DNA of 5,126 nt from 13-2-20CM-68-14 sp035640035 (GTDB taxonomy: Bacteria; Actinomycetota; Thermoleophilia; Gaiellales; Gaiellaceae). Below the pieces are notes generated by a model. The model ran no database searches, had not been told where the DNA came from, and saw only the letters and a program-made list of their open reading frames with translations. The stretch spans positions 1 through 5,126 of the forward strand of contig DASQWX010000209.1 in assembly GCA_035640035.1 (NCBI GenBank), read 5' to 3'. Shown piece after piece: positions 1 to 5,126 of this stretch (its first letter is position 1; the number at the start of each line of letters is the position of its first letter). The position numbers and the translations under genes were made by a program.

Positions 1-129
1 GTGCGGATGCTTGCGCTCCCCGAGCCGGACGTCCGCGCCACCGTCGAGCGAGCCGGGGGGACGGTCGCCCGAACCGAGGACGCCGGCGCGGCGGGATTGC
101 GCTACTACGTGCATCATCGGTCGCCGTGA
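1..129 (+). CDS. C-terminal end of a truncated protein, possibly a SAM-dependent methyltransferase
   Basis: Frame 1 is open from the first base to a TGA at 127-129, giving 42 residues that end in LRYYVHHRSP. The rest of the gene lies left of the window, so the GTG at position 1 should not be taken as the start. The codons have the G/C third-position bias of the neighbouring genes. The TGA overlaps the GTG start of the next gene as GTGA (126-129), the usual sign of translational coupling in one operon. The tail has the pattern 'hydrophobic PEPDVRATVERAGG, acidic-Gly stretch, RYYV', which resembles the last helix and beta strand of many class I SAM-dependent methyltransferases. That assignment comes from memory of family style, because the SAM-binding motifs are not in the window. 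Real coding sequence is likely; the methyltransferase identity is a weak inference. Confidence 0.55.
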   Translation: MRMLALPEPDVRATVERAGGTVARTEDAGAAGLRYYVHHRSP

Positions 130-854
130 CGGACGCCGACCAGCTCAAGCAGGCCGAGATCGCCTACCCGCTCGCGATCGGCGAGGAGGGCCGCGCGTGG
201 CTGAGGAACAAGCCGTTCCATCACGAGCCGAGGATGACCGCGCGCCTGCTGATCGATTTCGGGCATGTCCTCCAGATCCTCGACCTGCACGCGGGCATGA
301 GCCTCGTCGAGCTCGGCTGCGGCTCCGGCTGGATGACCCGCTTCGCGGCCCGCCACGGCCTCGAGGCACACGGCTACGACATCGCCCCGGAGATGATCGC
401 GATCGCCCGCGAGCTCGCCGAGCAGGAACGTACCGACGCGACCTTCGAGGTCGCTGACATGGAGACCCTCGACCTCGGCCGGCGCTTCGATGCGGCACTT
501 CTCTACGACGCCCTCCACCACAGCCGCCACGCCGACCTCGTCCTGGGCGCTGCCCGGCGGGCGCTCCGGCCAGGGGGCCGGCTCCTGCTCGTGGAGCCGA
601 ACTGGAAGCACCGGTTCCAGGGCCGCGAGGCGAGCGACGAGTACGGCGTCACCGAGATGGGCTACTCGCCACGCAAGCTGAAGCGGCTGCTCCGCGAGGC
701 CGGCTTCACCGAGATCACCCGCTTCCACAACAACCGCAAGCGCCTCTTCTCGAACCGGCCTCGCGAGGTCGCTGCCCACCTCGCCGAGCCCTTCGTCTAT
801 CGGTTGCTGGCGGTGTTCTGGACGCAGATCTGGCTGCGAGCTACCGCGCCGTAG
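126..854 (+). CDS. Class I SAM-dependent methyltransferase (Methyltransf_11/25 type), 242 aa
   Basis: This is a cytoplasmic enzyme expected to transfer a methyl group from S-adenosylmethionine to an unidentified acceptor. The Rossmann-fold signatures are in order: motif I VELGCGSG at residues 61-68 (glycine-rich SAM loop), the acidic ribose-binding residue in GYDIAPEMI (D85), FEVADME at 107-113 (adenine-contacting acidic residue D111), YDALHHS at 127-133, and ALRPGGRLLLVEP at 146-158. The length is typical for a one-domain enzyme. The N-terminal ~55 residues and the aromatic/hydrophobic C-terminus (about 215-237, PFVYRLLAVFWTQIWL) are probably the substrate-specific parts; the latter could be a membrane- or lipid-contacting helix. 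The GTG start at 126 is chosen because it overlaps the upstream stop (GTGA), implying coupled translation, and no better start precedes motif I. The 3' end overlaps the convergent membrane-protein gene by 14 bp. The family call is secure; the substrate is unknown. Confidence 0.92.
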   Translation: MTDADQLKQAEIAYPLAIGEEGRAWLRNKPFHHEPRMTARLLIDFGHVLQILDLHAGMSLVELGCGSGWMTRFAARHGLEAHGYDIAPEMIAIARELAEQERTDATFEVADMETLDLGRRFDAALLYDALHHSRHADLVLGAARRALRPGGRLLLVEPNWKHRFQGREASDEYGVTEMGYSPRKLKRLLREAGFTEITRFHNNRKRLFSNRPREVAAHLAEPFVYRLLAVFWTQIWLRATAP

Positions 855-855
855 C
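840..855. other. Convergent 3' overlap of two genes at a short palindrome
   Basis: The stop of the + strand methyltransferase (TAG, 852-854) and the stop of the - strand O-antigen-ligase-like gene (TAG on the minus strand, 841-843) lie inside each other's reading frames, giving a 14-bp tail-to-tail overlap. The bases form GCTAC, a CGCGCC loop, then GTAGC: a 5-bp stem in which each arm carries one stop codon. There is no T-tract on either side, so it does not look like a classical intrinsic terminator. No other terminator fits between the two genes. Confidence 0.6.
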
Positions 856-2820
856 CAGCGAGGCGGCGTACGCTCCGGCGAGTCCGCGCGGGTCGCGCGC
901 GGCCGCCTGCTGCGCGTCGAAGAGCGCCGCCTTCGGCCCGGAGACGTTCGCGAGCAGCCGCGCCCGGTAGTACCAGGGCCGCCAGTTGTCCGGCTGGATC
1001 GAGATCGCCTTCGTGTAGATCCGCCCGGCCGCGGCGGTGTTCCCGCGCGACGATTCGGCCTGCCCCCACGCCAGCAGGGCGTCGACCGAGACCGGGTTGA
1101 GATCGTGCGCGCTCTTGGCGTCCGCGACTGCTGCGCCCGCGTCCCCGCGCTCGAGCGCCGCATACGCATCGTCGATCCGGCGCGACGCGAGCCACGGCGA
1201 GGCGAGCGAATAGAGCGTCGCCGCCGCGAGCGCACCGGCAGCCACCGCCAGCAGGCCGCGGCGCTCGCGCACACGGACGCGCGCACGCCTGCCGGCCGCG
1301 AGCAAGACGCCGAACGCCGCCATCGCAGGGGCCGTCACGGCGACGAAATCCCAGTCGAAGTCAACCACCCCGTGGACCACGTAGGCGAACAGCGCCACAA
1401 CCAGCGCGGCGGCCGCGAGCCGGTCCTCCCTCTCGAGCCGGCGAAGCGTCTCGACCAGCGCCGCGGCGCCCAGGAACGCGATCCCGAGGAAGAGGACGAA
1501 GCCGATGATCCCGGTCTCGCTCAGGAACTGGAGCGGCAGGTTGTGGGGCTCCGTCGCGACCGTCCCGTCCACGCGCAGCTTGCGGTGAGTGAGGTCGAAG
1601 GTGCCGGCGCCCGTCCCGACGACCGGATGCTTCTGCCAGGACTTCCACGCCTCCCGCCACCAGTTCCAGCGGCTGCTCGAGGAGAGGTTCGTCAGGTTGT
1701 TCGCTCCCTGCCCCTGCGACGTGGCGGTGGGCTCGTTGAACTTGTGCAGGACCCGCGAGGGCGTGATCCCGGCGGCGAGAAGAGCCCCGATCGCGACGAC
1801 GACGGCGACCGCGACGGCGGCAACGGCGGCACGCCCGGCGCGCAGGCGCCACGTCTCCGACAGCGGGCGAGCCCGTTCGTAGCGCGAGGCCCAGAAAGCG
1901 CCGGCGACCGCCGCGGCGCCGCCGAGGACGAGCGCGAGCCCGAACCAGCGTCCGTCGTGCACCTGCAGCGAGTGCGGCTGGCCGTCCTTGGTCAGCCCCG
2001 GGCGCGAGAACGCCCAGCCGCAGACGGCAAGCGTCGGCACGAGCGCGAGCGCGAGCGCCGCTGCGCTTTCGAGCCGAGGCCGGCCGATCGCGATCCAGAG
2101 CCCGACCGCCGCGATCCCCACCGCGAGGCCGCCGCGCGAGAAGGTCAACACCAGCGCGACGAGCGCCGCGTACAGATAGAGGACGCCGGCAGCACGCAGC
2201 CAGTCGGGCCGGTTCGGCGGCGCCGCGATCCAGAGTGCGAGCGGCAGCGCGAAGACGACGAGCAAGGCCAGCACGTTCCAGTAGCCGATCGGGGTGTTGA
2301 GACGGGAGACGCGCTCGGTCTCGGCGGAAAGGCCGGGAAAGATCTTCGTCCCCAAGGCGGAGCAGACCGCCGCAGCCGTCACCACTGCCAGCCATCCGGC
2401 GGCGTACTCCGGCGCGCGCCGCAGCCGTCCGACGACGAGGCCGAGCAGCAGGAACGCGAGGTAGACGACCGCGCGATTGAGGTAGTTCCACGTGCGGTCA
2501 GGCTCGATCGACCAGAGCATCGACAGCCCTTGCCAGACGACGAACGCGCCGACGCAGCCGACCGCACCCAGGCCGAGCGGCGTGAGCTCGGGCACCGCGA
2601 CGAGGCCCATCGCAGCCGAGACGGCGGCGGCCGCCGCAACCACGATCGCGAGCCCTCCGATCCAGATCAGCGGGCCGTCGGACGAGCCGTCACTGAACAG
2701 GACGGCCGCGGCGACGAGGGCGGCCGAGGCGAGCGCGATCAGCGGCGCCGGAGCGATCATCGCGCGGGCCTGAACCGAGACGTCGAGCCTCTTTGCACGA
2801 CGCCCGAGTGCAGTAGCCAT
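841..2820 (-). CDS. O-antigen ligase/polymerase family membrane protein (Wzy_C/WaaL-like) with C-terminal TPR-like domain, 659 aa
   Basis: A polytopic inner-membrane protein with about a dozen hydrophobic segments between residues 22 and 545. Two signatures place it in the O-antigen ligase family: FSRGG at 227-231 at the end of a membrane helix, and a large loop (about 355-437) with SRWNWWREAW at 383-392, HPVVGTGAGTF at 398-408 and EPHNLPLQFLSETGIIG at 424-440. H426-N427, nine residues, then G437-I-I-G440 fits the H[NSQ]X9GXX[GTY] motif described for WaaL ligases. Family members polymerise glycans or transfer them from undecaprenyl diphosphate to an acceptor on the outer face of the membrane; some glycosylate proteins. 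HGVVDFDW at 483-490 precedes another helix. Residues 547-645 are soluble, alanine-rich and helical with two to three TPR-like repeats (AYAALERGDAGAA, AWGQAESSRGNTAAA, YYRARLLANVSGPKAA), a known addition in this family. ATG 2820 is the first canonical start after an in-frame TAG at 2860-2862, but lacks a good ribosome binding site. Exact substrate unknown. Confidence 0.9.
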   Translation of the reverse strand: MATALGRRAKRLDVSVQARAMIAPAPLIALASAALVAAAVLFSDGSSDGPLIWIGGLAIVVAAAAAVSAAMGLVAVPELTPLGLGAVGCVGAFVVWQGLSMLWSIEPDRTWNYLNRAVVYLAFLLLGLVVGRLRRAPEYAAGWLAVVTAAAVCSALGTKIFPGLSAETERVSRLNTPIGYWNVLALLVVFALPLALWIAAPPNRPDWLRAAGVLYLYAALVALVLTFSRGGLAVGIAAVGLWIAIGRPRLESAAALALALVPTLAVCGWAFSRPGLTKDGQPHSLQVHDGRWFGLALVLGGAAAVAGAFWASRYERARPLSETWRLRAGRAAVAAVAVAVVVAIGALLAAGITPSRVLHKFNEPTATSQGQGANNLTNLSSSSRWNWWREAWKSWQKHPVVGTGAGTFDLTHRKLRVDGTVATEPHNLPLQFLSETGIIGFVLFLGIAFLGAAALVETLRRLEREDRLAAAALVVALFAYVVHGVVDFDWDFVAVTAPAMAAFGVLLAAGRRARVRVRERRGLLAVAAGALAAATLYSLASPWLASRRIDDAYAALERGDAGAAVADAKSAHDLNPVSVDALLAWGQAESSRGNTAAAGRIYTKAISIQPDNWRPWYYRARLLANVSGPKAALFDAQQAAARDPRGLAGAYAASLATAR

Positions 2821-2898
2821 GCGGTCGGAGGCTACCGACGTTTTCGTGGTTTCGCCCTCCTAACAAACGGCTAACGCGCCGTCAGCAAGACTTCCGAG
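2821..2898. promoter_or_regulatory. Divergent intergenic region driving two opposite genes
   Basis: These 78 bp separate the start codons of the divergently transcribed O-antigen-ligase-like gene (-) and the secreted-protein gene (+), so promoters for both must be here or inside the coding ends. The middle (about 2839-2875) is the most A/T-rich stretch nearby. On the minus strand TTGCTG (2888-2883) and TGTTAG (2865-2860) are 17 bp apart and could be weak -35/-10 elements, but each matches consensus at only three of six positions. No convincing promoter is seen on the plus strand. The role is inferred from gene orientation rather than from a strong motif. Confidence 0.45.
2855..2861 (-). promoter_or_regulatory. 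Shine-Dalgarno-like AGGAGGG far from the annotated start
   Basis: The minus strand carries AGGAGGG, a near-perfect Shine-Dalgarno sequence, but it lies 34 bases before the ATG chosen for the O-antigen-ligase-like gene. An in-frame ACG (minus strand, first base 2847) sits seven bases after it. There is no ATG, GTG or TTG in frame between the upstream TAG and the ATG at 2820. It may be coincidental, or may mark a non-standard start. Confidence 0.25.
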
Positions 2899-3438
2899 AT
2901 GCGCCGTCTGCTCATCACCGTCCTCGCGGCCACGGGGTGCTTGGCGGCCGCGGCCCCGTCCGTCGCCCACGCCGGAACGCCGTGCTGGGAGCGCGTGATC
3001 CGGGACTGGACGAAGGACGGCCAGATCAACGGCCATTACTCCCCGAAGTGCCTCCGCCAGGCGTACAACAACGTTCCGGAAGACCTCGCCGACTACTCGT
3101 CGATCAAGGACGACATCAACGCGGCTCTGCTGGGGCCGACGAGCCCGAACAGCGGGAACGGGCCGGGCTCCACGGGCAATCCGACCTCCGGAACGAACGG
3201 GAACGGCACTGGCCCGCCGACGAGCGCCAAGGAAGCCCAGAAGCGCGCCGACCAGGCGGTTCCCCACGCGGGCACGGCCGCTTCGATCCCCGACAGCTCC
3301 CGAACGCTGCCACTCGCCTTGCTGATCCTGGCCGCGGTCGCGGCCGCGGCGCTTCTCGCGGCGGCCTCGCCACCGCTGATCCATCGCGTCCGGGCGCGTT
3401 TCCCGCGCGGACGGCCAACGCCTCAGCCGGACCGTTAG
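2899..3438 (+). CDS. Secreted, C-terminally membrane-anchored protein of unknown function, 179 aa
   Basis: I do not recognise a characterised family. The N-terminus is a clear Sec signal peptide: MRR, a hydrophobic core, then SVAHA at 21-25 with probable cleavage before G26. The mature protein starts with a compact block (about 29-78) holding two cysteines (C29, C51) that could form a disulfide, plus the features DWTKDGQINGHY and PEDLADYSSIKDDINAAL. A Gly/Asn/Ser/Thr/Pro-rich, unstructured-looking linker follows (79-109), then a short charged helix (110-120), a single membrane span (about 137-157) and a basic Arg/Pro tail. Expected topology: the Cys block outside the cell, the linker crossing the wall, the tail in the cytoplasm. 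From memory, similar 'C..VI.DW..NG.I...Y...C...A....P.D...YS' proteins recur in Thermoleophilia and related actinobacteria as hypothetical proteins; this needs a search. ATG 2899 fits the signal peptide, though its ribosome binding site is weak. Confidence 0.82.
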   Translation: MRRLLITVLAATGCLAAAAPSVAHAGTPCWERVIRDWTKDGQINGHYSPKCLRQAYNNVPEDLADYSSIKDDINAALLGPTSPNSGNGPGSTGNPTSGTNGNGTGPPTSAKEAQKRADQAVPHAGTAASIPDSSRTLPLALLILAAVAAAALLAAASPPLIHRVRARFPRGRPTPQPDR

Positions 3439-3554
3439 CAGAGGGCAATTCCGTCCGACGCGCTCCCTAAATTGGCTGGTCCGCTCGACCGCCGTCGCGC
3501 CCGCGGCAGCCGGCGTCAAGCAGGTAACGGCAACTAACCTTAGGAGGGGTAGGA
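3439..3554 (+). promoter_or_regulatory. Leader/intergenic region upstream of nrdJ
   Basis: This 116-bp spacer precedes nrdJ. It holds a strong ribosome binding site at its end and an A/T-rich patch (CCTAAATTGG, about 3466-3475) in which TAAATT (3468-3473) could be a -10 element, but no matching -35 hexamer is visible. nrdJ may have its own promoter here or be read through from the secreted-protein gene, since no T-tract terminator separates them. I saw no NrdR box (consensus-like ACACTATATATAGTGT) and the spacer is too short and lacks the motifs for a cobalamin riboswitch. Confidence 0.35.
3542..3547 (+). promoter_or_regulatory. Ribosome binding site of nrdJ
   Basis: AGGAGG, within TAGGAGGGG at 3541-3549, lies seven bases before the ATG at 3555. 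This is an ideal Shine-Dalgarno sequence and spacing. It fixes the nrdJ start and contrasts with the weak sites of the two upstream complete genes, fitting a well-expressed housekeeping enzyme. Confidence 0.85.
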
Positions 3555-5126
3555 ATGGCGGCGGTAGAAGGGACCCAGAACGCAGCAGTAGCGACCGAGG
3601 AGTACGTGAATTCCGTCGCTGACGAGAAGGCCAGTACGGCCGTCAAGCGCTATTTCACGATCCCGGGCCGCGACCCGTTCGAGGAGCTCGAATGGGAGCT
3701 GCGCGATGCCTTCATCGCCGGCAAGGACAAGCCGACCTTCGAGCAGAAGGACGTCGAGTTCCCCAAGTTCTGGTCGCAGACGGCGACGAACATCGTCGCC
3801 CAGAAGTACTTCCGCGGCCGCATGTCCTCGCCCGAGCGCGAGCGCAGCGTCAGGCAGATGATCGGCCGCGTCGTCGACACGATCGGCGGCTGGGGCCGTG
3901 AGGGCGGCTACTTCGCCTCCGACGAGGAGGCCGAGACGTTCGAGGCCGAGCTCAAGTTCATCCTCGTCAACCAGCTCGCCGCCTTCAACTCGCCGGTCTG
4001 GTTCAACGTCGGCTTCGAGGAGAAGCCCCAGTGCTCCGCCTGCTTCATCCTCTCGATCGACGACTCGATGGAGTCGATCCTCGACTGGATCCGCCGCGAG
4101 GGGATCATCTTCCGCGGCGGCTCGGGCTCCGGCGTCAACCTCTCCAAGCTCCGCTCCTCGAAGGAGCAGCTCTCCAAGGGCGGCTACGCGAGCGGGCCGG
4201 TCTCGTTCATGCGCGGCGCCGATGCTTCCGCGGGCACGATCAAGTCCGGCGGCAAGACGCGGCGCGCGGCGAAGATGGTCGTCCTCGACGTCGACCATCC
4301 GGACATCGAGGAGTTCGTCTGGTGCAAGGCGAACGAGGAGCGGAAGGCGCGCGTGCTCGAGCAGGCGGGCTACGACATGTCGCTCGACTCGCCCGACTGG
4401 GCCTCGATCCAGTACCAGAACGCAAACAACTCGGTGCGCGTCACCGACGCGTTCATGGACGCCGTCGAGGCCGGCGCCGAGTGGAACCTGACGGCGCGCA
4501 CCGACGGCACCGTCGTCGACACGGTCGACGCCAAGAAGCTGATGCGCGACATCGCCGAGGCGGCCTGGCAGTCGGCCGACCCGGGCGTCCAGTACGACAC
4601 GACCATCAACAAGTGGCACACGCTGCCGAACACGTCGCGGATCAACGCCTCGAACCCGTGCAGCGAGTACATGTCGATCGACGACTCGGCCTGCAACCTC
4701 GCCTCGCTGAACCTGATGAAGTTCCGCCGCGAGGACGGCGAGCTCGATGTCGAGGCGCTCGAGCACGCCGTCGACGTCGTCTTCCTCGCGCAGGAGATCG
4801 CGGTCGGGTATTCGTCGTATCCGACACCCGAGATCGAGAGGAACGCGAAGGCCTACCGGCAGCTGGGGTTGGGGTATGCCAACTTGGGCGCGCTGCTGAT
4901 GTCGCGCGGCCTGCCGTACGACTCGGACGAGGGCCGCGCCTACGCGGCGGCGATCACGGCCTTGATGACCGGGCGCGCGTACCGCAAGTCGGCCGAAATC
5001 GCGTCGCGGATGGGCCCGTTCGCCGGCCACCAGCCGAATGCGGCGCCGATCAGGTCGGACGGCACCGTCTCGGCGTGCGCGATGTTGCCGACCGCCGCGC
5101 GGTGCTTCGAGATGACGCTGACCATC
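3555..5126 (+). CDS. nrdJ: Adenosylcobalamin-dependent (class II) ribonucleoside-diphosphate reductase, N-terminal half, cut by the window edge
   Basis: NrdJ reduces ribonucleotides to deoxyribonucleotides in the cytoplasm, using adenosylcobalamin to generate a thiyl radical, so it needs no oxygen and no NrdB subunit. 524 codons are present, of roughly 900-1000 usual for this type. The N-terminal domain (about 30-150, YFTIPGRDPFEELEWELRDA, NQLAAFNSPVWFNVG) leads into the ten-stranded barrel. Catalytic residues are visible: C163 in CSACFIL (first redox cysteine), N367-P-C369-S-E371 (radical cysteine in the NxCxE motif) and C380 in DDSACNLASLNL (second redox cysteine). Further family hallmarks are FRGGSGSGVNLS, GGKTRRAAKM, WCKANEERKA and QYQNANNSVRVTD. 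The match is continuous to about P498 (5048). Residues 499-524 as read do not fit the family, because the expected sequence is on the opposite strand there (see the inverted segment). ATG 3555 is fixed by a strong Shine-Dalgarno. The second half of the barrel and the C-terminal cysteine tail lie outside. Confidence 0.96.
   Translation, partial: MAAVEGTQNAAVATEEYVNSVADEKASTAVKRYFTIPGRDPFEELEWELRDAFIAGKDKPTFEQKDVEFPKFWSQTATNIVAQKYFRGRMSSPERERSVRQMIGRVVDTIGGWGREGGYFASDEEAETFEAELKFILVNQLAAFNSPVWFNVGFEEKPQCSACFILSIDDSMESILDWIRREGIIFRGGSGSGVNLSKLRSSKEQLSKGGYASGPVSFMRGADASAGTIKSGGKTRRAAKMVVLDVDHPDIEEFVWCKANEERKARVLEQAGYDMSLDSPDWASIQYQNANNSVRVTDAFMDAVEAGAEWNLTARTDGTVVDTVDAKKLMRDIAEAAWQSADPGVQYDTTINKWHTLPNTSRINASNPCSEYMSIDDSACNLASLNLMKFRREDGELDVEALEHAVDVVFLAQEIAVGYSSYPTPEIERNAKAYRQLGLGYANLGALLMSRGLPYDSDEGRAYAAAITALMTGRAYRKSAEIASRMGPFAGHQPNAAPIRSDGTVSACAMLPTAARCFEMTLTI
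5040..5050. repeat. Left arm of a short inverted repeat bounding an inverted nrdJ segment
   Basis: GCGGCGCCGAT here encodes the end of the normal NrdJ reading (AAP plus two bases). If the terminal segment is flipped, the coding sequence continues to ...GACCTGATC, and the right arm ATCGGCGCCGC would be needed from 5124 on; only its first three bases (ATC, 5124-5126) are in the window. The core CGGCGCCG is itself an 8-bp palindrome. The left arm is seen directly; the right arm beyond 5126 is inferred from the minus-strand reading LIGAA. Confidence 0.55.
5051..5123 (-). other. 73-bp segment of nrdJ in inverted orientation
   Basis: Read on the plus strand, this continues the nrdJ frame as IRSDGTVSACAM..., which does not fit the family. 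Read on the minus strand from 5125, it gives MVSVISKHRAAVGNIAHAE followed by TVPSDLIGAA, which fits what NrdJ proteins carry right after MGPFAG..N.xP (style: VIRKHRAAVD.I...LVP.DLL.AA). Flipping 5051-5123 restores CCG ATG GTC AGC at 5046-5057 and ends CTG ATC at 5121-5126, exactly in frame and length-neutral. The most likely cause is a chimeric read or assembly error at a contig end; a real inversion is possible. Confidence 0.75.

Noticed and set aside
114..1286. 390-codon minus-strand frame spanning the methyltransferase and the TPR tail
   Set aside because: It runs antisense to the methyltransferase and out of frame with the membrane protein; its Arg/Ser-rich sequence has no recognisable domain.
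1795..1840. GACGGC-rich low-complexity run
   Set aside because: It encodes an Ala/Val membrane helix of the O-antigen-ligase-like protein; no regular repeat unit.
2039..2062. Short tandem repeat of GAGCGC
   Set aside because: Three copies only, inside a membrane helix coding for Ala-Leu-Ala-Leu; explained by amino-acid composition.
1105..2874. Open frame of 589 codons on the plus strand opposite the O-antigen-ligase-like gene
   Set aside because: The translation is almost entirely Arg/Glu/Asp/Gly/Pro, as expected for the complement of a hydrophobic high-GC membrane protein. The minus strand carries clear family motifs and membrane segments.
2899..2960. Lipobox in the secreted protein (AATGC ending at C14)
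   Set aside because: The residue at -3 is alanine rather than leucine, and cleavage before C14 would leave too short a signal peptide and discard the clear SVAHA cleavage site at 21-25.
3439..3554. Cobalamin riboswitch or NrdR operator upstream of nrdJ
   Set aside because: A B12-dependent enzyme made this worth checking, but 116 bp is too short for the usual cobalamin aptamer, no B12-box-like core was seen, and there is no paired NrdR-box palindrome.
3540..5030. Long open frame of 496 codons on the minus strand opposite nrdJ
   Set aside because: It is antisense to a highly conserved enzyme, has low-complexity Arg/Leu/Val/Asp-rich composition and matches no family. Such shadow frames are typical where third positions are G/C-rich.
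1..5126. CRISPR array, tRNA, rRNA, insertion sequence, toxin-antitoxin or defence genes
   Set aside because: No spaced direct repeats, cloverleaf, transposase-like frame or known defence domain was found; apart from the right-edge inversion the gene content is ordinary.

Overview
The window is GC-rich, densely coding DNA with strongly G/C-biased third codon positions. It looks like a deep-branching high-GC actinobacterium, and I would guess the class Thermoleophilia (Gaiellales or Solirubrobacterales relatives). That guess rests on protein style and composition; there is no rRNA or other decisive marker here.

Layout. At the left edge (1-129, +) is the last 42 codons of a truncated gene. It is coupled by a GTGA stop/start overlap to a complete class I SAM-dependent methyltransferase (126-854, +). 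Converging on it from the other strand, with a 14-bp overlap of the 3' ends, is a large polytopic membrane protein of the O-antigen ligase/polymerase (Wzy_C/WaaL-like) family with a C-terminal TPR-like extension (841-2820, -). A 78-bp divergent spacer (2821-2898) separates it from a small secreted, single-pass membrane-anchored protein of unknown function (2899-3438, +). After a 116-bp spacer with a strong Shine-Dalgarno sequence comes the first ~500 codons of a coenzyme-B12-dependent (class II) ribonucleotide reductase, nrdJ (3555 to the right edge, +).

Functionally there are two themes. The left part (methyltransferase(s) plus O-antigen-ligase-like protein) suggests cell-surface glycan or secondary metabolite modification, but no substrate can be assigned. 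The right part is core metabolism: NrdJ makes deoxyribonucleotides using adenosylcobalamin. The secreted protein between them has no obvious link to either.

The most notable observation is at the right edge. NrdJ reads normally on the + strand to about residue 498 (position 5048) and then turns into nonsense. The expected continuation of NrdJ (including VISKHRAAVGNIA) is encoded on the opposite strand of the last ~75 bp. The data fit a 73-bp inversion (5051-5123), in frame, bounded by a short inverted repeat whose left arm is 5040-5050 and whose right arm starts at 5124 and runs off the window. A chimeric or mis-assembled contig end is the most likely cause; a real invertible segment is the exciting but less likely alternative. 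No CRISPR array, tRNA, rRNA, insertion sequence or defence system was seen. No stretch longer than 300 bases lacks a gene.
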